Source: Prorocentrum cordatum
Taxonomy: Eukaryota > Sar > Dinophyceae > Prorocentrales > Prorocentraceae
Direction: 5' to 3'
Length of the DNA: 62,500 nucleotides
Assembly (NCBI GenBank): GCA_963575745.1
Contig: CAUYUJ010016059.1
Coordinates: forward strand, 2,690,269-2,752,768
A model generated the notes under the pieces. The model saw only the letters and a program-made list of their open reading frames with translations, was not told where the DNA came from and did not search any database. Positions 48,945 through 59,000 of the stretch are shown in pieces (the stretch's first letter is position 1; each line of letters opens with the position of its first letter). Made by a program: the position numbers and the translations under genes.

Positions 48945-49085
48945 GCCCCCTTCCCCAGAAGCCCAGGGCGCACTGGATATGGAGAATTGGTTGCCCCCTA
49001 GAGGTTCGATGTTTATCCATGTCCAGTGCGCCTCGGCCTTGCGAGGCCCCTTTCCCAGAAGGTGCAAGGCGCCCTGGATATGGAT
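48945..49085. repeat. Two-copy direct repeat with internal inverted segment
   Basis: CCCCTTCCCCAGAAG...GGCGCACTGGATATGGA (48949-48982) recurs as CCCCTTTCCCAGAAGG...GGCGCCCTGGATATGGA (49048-49082). Between them CATGTCCAGTGCGCC is the inverse of the GGCGCACTGGATATG part. Confidence 0.75.
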
Positions 49086-49894
49086 GTCAACATTGCCCGC
49101 GCAACCGTACAAGAGGGGCCGTGGCGCGGAGAGAGGCAGGCGGTGCGCCGCAGGGTGAGCGCGCGGCGTGACGACGCACGCGGCGCCTGCGTCGGTGGGC
49201 CCTGTGGGCCCGTGCTGGCGGGAAGCGGGGAGGGAGGAAAGGTGCCAGCGAACGGCAGCATACGAGATGGAAGTGGGAATGACAGAGAGAGGGAGAGAGA
49301 GGGGGACATGGATAACGAGAGACAGAGACAGAGAGAGAGAGAGAGCGAGAGAGAAAGAGAGTGAGTTACGTTTAGTGTGTGTATCTGTATATACACATAG
49401 GCTCCCCCCCAAGGATCATGCCGTTTGCCTAGTGTTCGATGTTTCCTATTTCTGTCCTTCTCCGTCCTCCCCCTCATTTGCTCCTCCCTCTCCCAGCAAA
49501 CCTCCTCATCCTCCTCGTCCCCCTCCTCCTTTTTGTACTCCTACGTGAGGAGGGGAAGGGGTAGCGACTTGAGGAGGAGGAGGAGTGTCACGGGGAAGAG
49601 CAGGAGGATGACAAGGAATAGAAGGAGGAGGATACGGAAGAGCAGGAGGAGGAGGAGGAAGAGGAGGAGGAGGAGGAGGAGGAGTAAGGACGAGGAGCAG
49701 AAGGAGGAGGAGAAGTGAGAAATGAGGAACGCGGCGCCCTCCAGGCGTTCATTATGAAACTCAGGGTAGCAATGTGGGCTCAGGCTTCTTCGTCCATATC
49801 TCCCTGGTACTTGTACCATGTCTTCCCGGCGCCATCGACTGTCGTCAGAGCCGCCTTGTAACCCCAGTTGGCTTCCGTGCCCTGCAGCCTCCAG
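49086..49894. repeat. (GA)n and CTC/GAG tracts before the kinase gene
   Basis: 49286-49365 is GAGAGACAGAGAGA sequence. 49495-49535 is CCTCCTC and 49570-49715 is GAGGAGGAGG. 49716-49894 is unique sequence ending in CTGCAGCCTCCAG, candidate acceptors for the first kinase exon seen here. Confidence 0.8.
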
Positions 49895-52335
49895 GAGCCA
49901 CGATGATATCAACTACTTGAGCCTTGCATTCAAGGATGCTGGAATGGAGACTGGCTTCGCCAAGTCGCGCCAGCAGAAGTTGGCCGCAAGCATGATCAAG
50001 TGCAGCATCGCAACAGGGGGTGGTTCGGGCGTGATCCTCTTGATGCAAAAACCTTGGGAGTCTGGCCGCGACCATTACGTCAGCGACGAGGTCATGCAAG
50101 TCATGCAGCTGACGAACGTGATGTTGGGCTCGATCGTGATCACCACCCTGCTGGTGTCTCTGGTATTCTCCACCCCGTGCGTCCTCCGCAGAGCCAGCCC
50201 CGCCCTGCTGGAGATCTTCTCTGCCTTCATCGTCTGCCTCGCAATGGTTTTGTTTCTGCTCAGCGTCCCCTTCTACGCCGCAAAGGCGCTGGGCATCGAC
50301 CCCGAGGAGCACCTGGAGCCCCAGTACATCACGGACACCGGACTGCTGCTCACCATCGACGCGCTGATCACCGGCTCCCACATGCTGCTGCCGATCAGGT
50401 TCTGTTTCATCCTGAGCGTGCAGGTTGCACATCAGAGAAGTATCAGCCAGAGTGGATCCCAGACAGTCCAGCATTTCTACTGTGGAGGTGAAAGCTAAGC
50501 GGTGTGAGCGATGTAGTGTCATCTCATGTCTTGCGAGCTATTGATGTGGAAATTCTGCGGTTCAAGCCATCTGGTGCAAGCTATGTCGTGTACGGAGGGC
50601 GGTGTGAAGCGTGACTGGGAGGTGAAAGCCATGTAATGTATGTGATGCGCTCTATGTTGTGTAGTACGTTCAGTGTGCGCTATGTGGTGTACGCTGCATC
50701 GTGTAAGCTCAGCGCGTGGGACCACGAGGCGCCGATGAGGCGGGACCGGCGGCAACGTGGTGCAACCTCGCCCCCCCCCCCCCGGCGCGGGGCGCCCACG
50801 AGGCGCCCACGAAGCGGCATGGGCGGCAGCGTGGGCAAAACGATTGCCCCACGACGGAACGTTCAAACCCCCACGGGCAAGCACAGTTCTGAGAATTCAG
50901 CAGTCTTGGGCGTGCAGGTCGTCGGCTTGCTCACCTACGTTGTTCCCGCCTTGACCGTCGGGGCCGCCGAGTCCAACAATGCCTTCCGCTTGCTCACCAT
51001 CTTCGTGGTCCTCATCGGCCTGGCTTGCACGGGCAAGCGCAGCCTGGAGCTCGAGGAGAGGATCCAATTCCTGACAGTGATCCGCGAGAAGAGCTTGAGG
51101 TTCCAGTTGGACTTCCAGCTGTCAAGGTTTCAGCAGCAGGGCGCGCACACGCACCACGAGCCATCGGAGTCAGGCAAGGACTCGTTGCCATCAACGACGG
51201 AATCGGGCAGAGCCTTCAGCATGAACAATGGCCGCATCACCAAGGTTTTCATGGAGGAGCTAGCGACCATCGGAGGCAGAGAGCAGTGGCTCATCAGGCC
51301 AGACGAGATCACCCTCGTGCCTGGTCAACAGCTGGGAGAGGGGAGCTTTGGGAGGGTCTTCCTGGCCAGATACCAGGGGATCCACGTGGCGGTCAAGGTC
51401 CCAAAAATACGCACGAAGAAGCTGTCCGATAATTCGCACCTGGTGGAACTGTGCAATGAGCTACGGGTTCTCAGGCGCGTACGCCATCCAAATATTGTGC
51501 TTTTCTACGGGGCGGCCTTGGACGACCAGAATTTCGACATGGCATTGGTGATCGAGTTCGTGGACGGCCTGTCCCTCCGAAGCTTCGTGCGGAGCGGGCG
51601 GAGGGACGATGGTGACAGCTCTGGTTCCGAGCCACCAGGTGCCCTGCAGAGGTCTCAAGTTCTGGTCGACGTGGCGTGTGCCCTTGAGTACCTTCACTCG
51701 CGCACCCCTCACATCGCCCACGGCGATCTGAAAGACAACAACGTCTTCGTGGAGGCGGTCCGCACACGCGCCAAGGTGAGGGCGAAGCTCCTGGACTTCG
51801 GGCTGTCGCGCGTGCTGACGAGGCACGCCCAGCCCATGGGTGGCACCTTGTCCTGGGTTGCGCCGGAGCTTCTTCGAACTGGGGGCAAGGCCACCAGCAC
51901 GGCCGCCGACGTCTTCTCGTTCGGCCGCCTCGCCTTCTTCGTCATCACCGGGCGGCTCCCTATCCAGGGCACGGTGGTCGGGGCGCACGTAAGGGGGTTC
52001 GGCGCAGACGAGGCTCAGCCAGAAGGCCGGATCCTGCAGGATCCTGCCTCCTACATATTGGCTGAGCTGGGTTTGGGGAGCCCCCAACGAAAACGCAGCG
52101 CATTGTTCTGAATTGGTTGATTTGGGATTGCGCTGAGCCTGGTTAATCCACGCCCGAGGTGGCCAGGAGCGTTGACGAGATTGTGGAGCAGCTGCTTGCA
52201 CCCCTGGAGTGGCCGCCCGGCAGCTGGCTGGCCGGGAGGTGGCAGCTCACGGTGGAGCAGTGTACCCGCGGGGAGGCCGCGGCTAGACTCGGGATGCAGC
52301 AGGTCCACAAACTTGCCGCGGACTTTAGAGGAAGA
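49895..52335 (+). CDS. Multi-pass membrane TKL-like protein kinase (exons 49895-50423, 50918-51988, 52159-about 52335)
   Basis: Exon 1 encodes HDDINYLSLAFKDAG, then hydrophobic segments NVMLGSIVITTLLVSLVF, FSAFIVCLAMVLFLLSVPF and TDTGLLLTIDALITGSHMLL; exon 2 adds VVGLLTYVVPALTVG and LLTIFVVLIGLACTG. That makes about five membrane helices. A linker of about 90 residues leads to a kinase domain: GEGSFGRVF (glycine loop), VAVKVPK (Lys codon 51395), HPNIVLFYG, HGDLKDNNVFV (Asp codon 51725; HGD replaces HRD), LLDFGLSR (DFG Asp codon 51797), GTLSWVAPELL. Exon 3 supplies helix-rich subdomain XI (EQCTRGEAAARLGMQQVHKL). All phases are 0. The 5' start and exact 3' end are unknown; more upstream exons are likely. 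The GT-x-x-W-x-APE and overall form fit tyrosine-kinase-like Ser/Thr kinases. The lack of the Arg in HRD suggests it is not controlled by activation-loop phosphorylation in the usual way. Role, inferred: membrane-linked signalling. Confidence 0.8.
50424..50917 (+). other. Kinase gene intron 1, flanked by 10-bp direct repeats
   Basis: Donor GCGTGCAG|GTTGC and acceptor GCGTGCAG|GTCGT are both phase 0. Splicing joins FILSVQ to VVGLLTYVV within a membrane helix. GCGTGCAGGT spans both exon-intron borders (50416-50425 and 50910-50919), so the intron is bounded by direct repeats. The interior has CTATGT(T/G)GTGTA-type repeats and a C-run (50772-50782). Confidence 0.7.
51989..52158 (+). other. Kinase gene intron 2
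   Basis: Donor CAC|GTAAGG and acceptor CCCGAG|GTGG, both phase 0, 170 bp. Without splicing the kinase frame would end at 52111 with loss of the last subdomain, so the intron is needed for a full domain. Confidence 0.55.
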
Positions 52336-52362
52336 AAAGGGGCCGATACCGCTCGCCTTCCC

Positions 52363-52515
52363 CTGAGATCCTGGCGTTGCAATTTCTTCACAACGGGCTT
52401 TTTCGATTGGCCCCGAGACCCTCACATATTGATTTGGCAATGACGCAGAAACAGAAGGTCTTGGGCTCCAGTCGTGATTTTTCGCGATGTTGGAATTTTG
52501 CGCAACATCAGATCT
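52363..52515. repeat. Dispersed repeat family C, copy 3
   Basis: TGAGATCCTGGCGTTGCAA, GACCCTCACATATTG, GGCTCCAGTCGTG and TTTTTCGCGATGTTGGAATT match 27100-27255 and 4565-4700. Confidence 0.7.
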
Positions 52516-53370
52516 GAAGGTCCGAAATGGCGTTTTTTCCTCACCTTGCGCAGGGGCTCCCGTCCCCTAAAGCCGGCCGACGCTCGGCACGACTTTGGCA
52601 GACGCGTTTCTGGGCGGCACGGGCGGCCCCAAGAGGACCAGGAGTCGCCGATTGCTCGGTCCAGACCGTCCAAGATGGCCTCTAGACGGCCCTCAAAGCC
52701 CCGAAGACTCTCTAAGAAGCTTCCAAGAGGGCCTCCAAGAGGGCTCCGAGAGACAATATGATCGACTAGACGTAAGAGTGACCTTGCGCCGGAGTGACCT
52801 TTGGTGCGGGCCCAATGGGGTCCCCCGACCGCCGAACGCGATGCGGTAGTAGCGTCTTGCGCGCTTGTGTTCGGTCCCCCCGCGGCCCCCCCAAATCCGC
52901 GCACCAAAGGTCATTCTCACCTCTTACCCAGGGTGACTCTTGCTTGTAGCCGATATGAACGGGCCTCTGGACGGTTTTTGAATGTGTTCCGCGTCTCCGC
53001 GTTTTCGGCTTCCTGACGCCCCAGGACGGCCCAAGGGGCCCCGCGGATCGCCCCAAACCGGCCTCCGAGGCCCCCGGAAGGGCGCCCAGAAGGCCCAAGA
53101 GACCCCCAAGACGGCCCAAGAGGCTGCCAAGACGGCCCAAGAGGGCCCCGGGAACACCCCAAGAAGGGCCCCAGAGGCGAAGCACGGACCGACATGTCGA
53201 GCTTTCCATCCACAGAGGCCCCCAGGAGGGCCCAGGAGACCCTAGGAGACCCCCAAGAGGCACCCAAGAGGCCCCAATAAGCCCACAAGAGGTCCCCAGG
53301 AAGGTCGAGAGGCCCCCAAGAGGGCTCCAAGACTGCCCACGAGAGCCCCCGGAGGGCTGGAGACGCCACG
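52516..53370. repeat. Degenerate CCAAGAGGGCCCC sequence with an inverted repeat
   Basis: 52620-52760 and 53020-53370 are CCAAGA-rich and relate to family F; GTTTTCGGCTTCCTGACG near 53000 resembles the 11715 junction. At 52785-52922, GAGTGACCTTTGGTGCGxG and its inverse CxCGCACCAAAGGTCATTCTC enclose about 85 bp, a possible small foldback element. Confidence 0.75.
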
Positions 53371-54057
53371 ACAACGCGTCACAGCGTCAAACAGACAACA
53401 CGGGAACCAACATAATGCGCTCGCACGCCGTTTCGGCCGGCGATGGGGCCCAAGCGGCGATGTGTCCTGTCATCCTCGTCACCCGCCTCCATGTTCGAAG
53501 TCTTCATCGCCCTCCTTACCGCCAGCCTCCTTCCAACGCCCTTCCTCCTTCCGTCTCCCATCCTTCCTTCCTCCCTCCTCTTCGCTCCCGAGCGAGAGAC
53601 TTCTGAAACGGCCCAAGAAGCCTTTCGAAGTCACCGCCGCCGTCGTCGCTCTCTTGAAGGAAGCTCCACGCCCTTCTCCTCTGCCACTCCTTCTACCCCT
53701 TCCTCTCTTGTGTATCTACCTTCCTCCATCGTCTCGGTTCCGAGCTGGCTCGGTTCTTCTTCTCCCATTGTGCTCTGCACCTTGTCAGGGAGCCCCGAGC
53801 AGGCTTCCAGTGGCAAGCGGACAACACGAGAACCACACTGGGCCACAGTGTTTGCCACAGTGTTTGCGTCCACTTCCGTGCGTACTCCATTGAGTCTTGC
53901 CAGTCACTTCTATGCGTACTTGAGTCTCGCCAGTCTGACACAGCCCAAAACGCCCGTTAAAGGATCCAAAGACGGTCAAACAGAACCCCAATAATCAAGA
54001 CCCCTACAAGTCCGCCCGAACACAGCTGACGAAATCCCCATGACGGCCGTCAAAGGC
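53371..54057. other. Spacer
   Basis: CTTCCTTCCTCC-rich stretch at 53510-53590. Short repeats GACAACACG(A/G)GAACCA near 53392 and 53820, and TGCGTACT...GAGTCT...GCCAGTC near 53880 and 53915. No supported gene. Confidence 0.5.
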
Positions 54058-54610
54058 CCCCCGAAAGCCCGAAGCACAGCTCCCGAAGGAGCCAGATTTG
54101 AAGAGGCCCCTAGAGCAAACCCGGATGCCATAAGAGGCCCCGGAAAGCAACCGATAATTTTCGGGGGTGGACAGAACCCCAAACAGTGACACGTCGATTA
54201 GTGAATTGTCCGTTTTCGGTTCTCGAGAGGGCGCCGCGGCCGCTATTTTCAAGGCTTGCGCCCGCCAGGTTTGGGCCTCAGGTCGTTTTCACTAAACCAC
54301 GTTTTACTCAAGTGGGGTCTATCCATCCCCGAAACTTCCCAGGCGCGCCTCAGCGGACCAGCGAAACCGTGCAACGTGCAGTCTCTGCGCGTCCAGGACG
54401 CACATCCCGCGCGGCGATTGCAACCCCAACGCCGAAGGAGCCAGATTTGAAGAGGCCCCTAGAGCAAACCCGGATGCCATGAGAGGCCCCGGAAAGCATC
54501 CGAGAGCTTCCCAGGCGCGCCTCAGCGGACCAGCGAAACCGTGCAGCGCGCAATCTCTGCGCGTCCAGGGCGCACATTCCCGCGCGGCGGTTGCACGCCC
54601 CGACGGGTCC
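54058..54610. repeat. Interleaved repeats X and Y (~176-bp period)
   Basis: X (GAAGGAGCCAGATTTGAAGA, GGCCCCTAGAGCAAACCCGG, ATGCCAT) at 54090-54150 and 54437-54500. Y (CTTCCCAGGCGCGCCTCAGC, GGACCAGCGAAACCGTGCA, TCTCTGCGCGTCCAGG) at 54334-54425 and 54510-54605. The order Y-X-Y indicates a tandem duplication of about 176 bp. Confidence 0.85.
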
Positions 54611-54685
54611 CCCACGGAGCACACGAGCCTCCAAGAACACTCCAAGCAGCTCCCAGGAGCAGCAGGAGACGAGCACCATGATTTC

Positions 54686-54830
54686 AGGAGGGAAAGAATC
54701 ACACAGACACAATTAATCGTCGACTCCCAGGAAAATATGCAAAAATATGGGAAGTGGTGGGGAAGACAAAAACTCAGAAAATATGGGAAAATATGGGGGA
54801 TATCTTTATTTGTGTGTATTTATTTGTGTG
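54686..54830. repeat. AT-rich dispersed repeat family E, copy 2
   Basis: Near-continuous match to 10276-10425, same orientation. Confidence 0.85.
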
Positions 54831-55124
54831 CTCCAGTTCCCCTTCATGATTGACGCGCACTTGTTTTCGTCGGAGCTCTTCCCCGTCGTCAAATCGAGCT
54901 CCCAAGAGGCCGATCAGTCCTTGCCCGTGCCGCTCTCACGATCATCCCGACCTGAGCCTCAAAAAATCGGGGCTGCCCGAGCCGAATCCGTGTCTTTCCC
55001 TTCGGTGCTGGTCACGGTCGTGCGTATGGGGGGGGGGCTCTGGACCCGCCGTCGCATGCTAACCAGGGACGAAGACAGCGCGGACAGTGCGCCCGCTCCG
55101 CCCTGTCGCGTCCCTGGGGAGCTA

Positions 55125-55168
55125 CGTTCCTCCTCCTCCTCCTCCTCCTCCTCCTCCTCCTCCTCCTC
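55125..55168. repeat. (TCC)n
   Basis: About 14 TCC units, giving a poly-Ser run in the frame of the following exon candidate. Confidence 0.95.
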
Positions 55169-55589
55169 GAGCTACCCGATGACGACATCACCCCAGCCGT
55201 CACATTCGATCCCGCCCAGGCTTGGGGGGGCACCTGGCAGCGCCGCGCCGCAACGCAAGGGCACCCTCGACGGCGCGCCCTCGGATGGCCACGGCCCCTG
55301 GAGCCCAGCGCGCAGCGTCGCAGAAGTTGGCGGCCGCGCCGTGCTTCGAGTTACGCCACAAGGCATAGCCATGCAGGAAGCTCCCCAGCGACGCACCCCG
55401 GAGCTACGGATGCCCTCAGATGCCGAGCAGGAGCGCGCTGCCGCCGAGCTGGCGGGCGGACTCAGCGACGAAGAGAATGCCCTGAGATGGAAAGCGGCTG
55501 CCGGGCCGCGGGATTCGGCGCCGGGCGCCCCCCACCGCCCCGCGAAAACGGTGAGAGGCCACGAGGGGGGCGCGGACTCCGGGAGATAG
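55169..55589 (+). CDS. Possible exon, Ala/Pro/Arg-rich unknown protein
   Basis: Frame ends at TGA/TAG near 55589. Reads PSHSIPPRLGGAPGSAAPQR, RSVAEVGGRAVLRVTPQGIA, RMPSDAEQERAAAELAGGLS and DEENALRWKAAAG. The middle has coiled-coil character and high GC3. The frame is open further 5' through the TCC run, but that part looks non-coding. No domain recognised. Confidence 0.35.
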
Positions 55590-55595
55590 TCGCTT

Positions 55596-55792
55596 TGTCC
55601 AGCCCTTCGTGGCCCCCTCGCTTTGTTTCGTGGCCCCGTTGCAGCCCTTCGTGGCCCTCTCGCTGCCCTCCGTGGCCCCGTTGCAGCCCTTCGTGGCCCC
55701 GTTGCAGCTCTTCGTGGCCCCCTCGCTGCCCTTCGTGGCCCCGTTGCAGCCCTTCGTGGCCCCCTCGCTTTGTTTCGTGGCCCCATATATGC
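55596..55792. repeat. TTCGTGGCCCCGTTGCAGCC minisatellite
   Basis: About nine units of 18-21 bp, alternating TTCGTGGCCCCGTTGCAGCC and TTCGTGGCCCCCTCGCTGCC. The conceptual products (FVAPLQP repeats) are repeat artefacts unless the region is transcribed in frame. Confidence 0.9.
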
Positions 55793-56071
55793 GGGGCGGC
55801 GGAGTGATCTGGGCTGGCCCGCCCCCGTCCGAGCCGATTTGCGACGCGACGGAATCGCGCTCGCGACGACCTTCTGGCCCGCCCGCCCCCCCCCCCCGCG
55901 GAGAGTCGCCAGGCCCCTCTTCAATTTGTTCCTGCGGCGATCAGCCATTCATCTGGGGGAATCTCAGAGCGTGCATTACCTACCCCGCTTTCGCTTCCAG
56001 GCAAAACCAAACCATACCACGCGCCTCCTCGTCAAGCGGCCTGAACAGTACAGGCCGTAGTTTGGCATCGT
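55793..56071. other. Spacer
   Basis: C-run at 55885-55900; nothing else recognised. Confidence 0.4.
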
Positions 56072-59000
56072 TTGGTATCTCTTGGAAGCGAGGGTGGTCA
56101 AAAGCGAGGTAGGTTTGTTTGCCCCCTAATTCACTTGGGGGAATCAAGGGGAGCTGTACTTGCGGCGATCAGTCGCGCACCCGGGGTAGAAGATGAACGA
56201 AACGAAGCACCCCCCCTCTCACGCGGCACACCAGGGGAAGCATCGGAAAGCGGCGTCACTCCCATTGTCCCCTTTGACCTTCTCCAGGCCTGGCAAAGGC
56301 CCGAAGGCGCAGCTGTGCGCGGCGGCGATGACGAGGACCAGGCCTCGACGACCGACTCGGATGCTTACGCTCCCCCCACGCGGGCCCCCCCCGACGACAC
56401 CCACCTCCCCCCTTCTAGGAACGCAGCTTCCTTGGACCAGGGTGGGGCACGGGGCGCGCGACCCCGCTGAGCAGGAGGCGCCCGCAGAAGGTGACCAAGG
56501 ACGGAAGGCCACTGTTCCCGACGACGAGCACGGCGGTGATGACGACACGGGATGGGGAATAGTTGGACCGGCACCGGCCACCAGACGGACCCGCCCCGCG
56601 CGCCCCCACTCCCGCGACCACAGTTGGGCGCCAGAGGAACGCCTGCTCTGCCTCCGACCCGAGGAGGCGACAGTGTGGGAGCGGATCGGCCCGCCCGCGA
56701 TTTGCCGGGTCGGCCTCGCGCTCGGGTCGGGATCGGGGCCTCTCGCGGCTCGCCCGCCCCCCCCTTTTCTTTCGCTCGAACCCCCTCCACCTCGCCGCTC
56801 GGTTCAACGCGATGCGCAGCGGCCTGCTTGGCGGCGCGCCGCCAGCTGTCCGCTCCACATTCCCGCCGGCCCAAGATACGGCCCGACCAGCGCGCGCTGC
56901 CGCGGGCCAGATGGCGGTCCCAGGATCGAGGACCTCGTGGAGGGGGCGCCAGCGCCACGCGGGATTTGGACGAACGGTACAGGATCACAGCCACGCTCCT
57001 GCGAGGCCACCTTGCGACTCCAGCTCATGATGCACTTCGCTTGGAAGTGGCACCCAGAAGGCCACCCCGGTCTTCAACAGGTTGACTCCCCAATGCCGTG
57101 CCCGCCTCGGCAAACCACCCTACCGCGCCGTGCACCAGTGCCCTGATGCCTATGGACCTCGCGGGATCGGCATGGTCGGCGAACGAAGAGGACAGCGAGG
57201 GCAGGCAGGGCGGGGCAAGACCGCACTGGGCTCAGCTACTCTCCGTGAGATTTGCCGAGCTGGTAAACACGTGCGACGCTGACCACACCTCCCCGCTGGA
57301 CTGCGAATCCCCCAGCACAAGGGAGAAAGCTGCAGTCGACAGAGAATTTCACTTCATGCGGGACATAGGAACGCCCTTAGAAGCCGCTCCTCGAGCGCTG
57401 AGGGCCCCCGAGGCCTTCTTCTCGCTCCAGCTTGCACAGGCGCGCACCGCGTCCCCCTCCTGCAATCGCACAGAATGCGGGGCCCCCTCATTCACGAGCG
57501 GAGGAAATCTGTCATTCACTGGCCCAAGCATGAGGGCCTGCTACACTGGGCAAAGAGCAGCACAACATCCCAGACGGACGACGCCGGAAGGTTCCGTCTC
57601 GGCCCCTGGGATCGCCCCAGTACAGCTGGACGGCCAGGTCGACCCAGACGACGCTTGGCCTTAGGATGACGTTGCGGTGTACCCCGACATGGGAAGCAGG
57701 TTCAATCCTAACGACAGATTTGGCTTCTGCGAGTCATGGATCTTTCGCGGGCCACGGGCCGGGCGATGCCCAGTGCGCGTCCGTCAAGCAAACTCGTGGC
57801 AGACCGACGGACGCCTCCGCTAATGTCAGGCCGCGCCCACCGTCGACCTCCTGGGAAACGAGATGCCGACCTGCCTTGTGCACGCCGCGCAGAGACTCGC
57901 CCCCGTCACGCGGTAGACCACTCCGCGACGTGGCTCGTCTGCAAACTCCCGGGTGCATGGGCAGAGCTCAGTGAACGATCCGACATTTTCACGGGTTCTG
58001 ACCCCGCCGAGATGCATTTGGCGTGCACCATTAGGACCTCGGCCCGGCCATGCACCGCCGCCGTCGTCTGGGCGGGCCAGATCTGCGAGATACTTCGCAT
58101 TGAAATCCGCACTGCCAGCTCCGGGCTGACTCGCTGGATGGCTACCCCCAGCCATTGTAGCCGCGCGAATCACCTCGCCGATCAGTTCCCCGTCTGGGGG
58201 CCCTCGCACGCGGGGCCTCCCCTGGCAGGACCGCTGACCCCAGATGCCGACGACGTCGTCGCACGCTTGCTCGATTTGGAGCCCGTGGCGGGCGAGGTGG
58301 CTTGGCTCCAGCGCAATATCGGCGCGCGCGCCGTGCAAGCAGCCCTTGCAGGCGACCAGCTATACGCCGACAGACGCGAGGCCAATCGGGGGATATCCAC
58401 GGACGAGAATGAGTCGGCCCGGCGCTTGCCCTCGGGATTCGCCGCCATGGCCGACGACGGCGGCCAAATCCTGACCACCAGACTCAACAGGAACGACGCA
58501 GTAGGAGGTATGGAGCGCGCCATCATTAGGCAGCTGCGCTTGGACAGGACACAGCAACAAGGTGACGAAGTAATGACTGACACCAACAACCCCGACCCCG
58601 ATGCCGAGCGACGCCTGGGGGCAGCCCGCGGGCACGCCGCGCCTGCCGCGGCGCGCGCAGAGCCCGTTCGTCTGGTTTCTATGGCAGAAGGGTTCGCCTC
58701 AGGAACTTCATATACGAAGTGCGCGCCGTAAGACGAAGGGTAGCGACGGCGACCCTCCCCCACTCTACCGCTGGAGTGCCATGCTCACGACCTACATCTG
58801 GGACTCCGCTTCGGCCGCGGGGAGGGGGCGTCTCGCGCAGACCTTCCAATGGATGAGCCTAGACACGCTCGCGCTAGTCATGGCGGCCGAATGCCGGGGA
58901 GGAGCGGGATCGCAGACAGTAGAGGCTGCGCGCGATCTGATGGAGGCACAAGTGCCCCCAACGCCGCTCGGCAAACAGTCACCTCCAGATGTCGGCGCTA

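Noticed and set aside
50424-50498. Unspliced read-through of kinase exon 1 to the stop at 50498
   Set aside because: It would end in the middle of a membrane helix; a phase-matched intron to 50917 restores the helix and joins the kinase domain.
52766-53374. Open frames of 150-200 codons on the minus strand after the kinase
   Set aside because: Composed of LGPSWGPLG-type repeats generated by CCAAGAGGGCC sequence.
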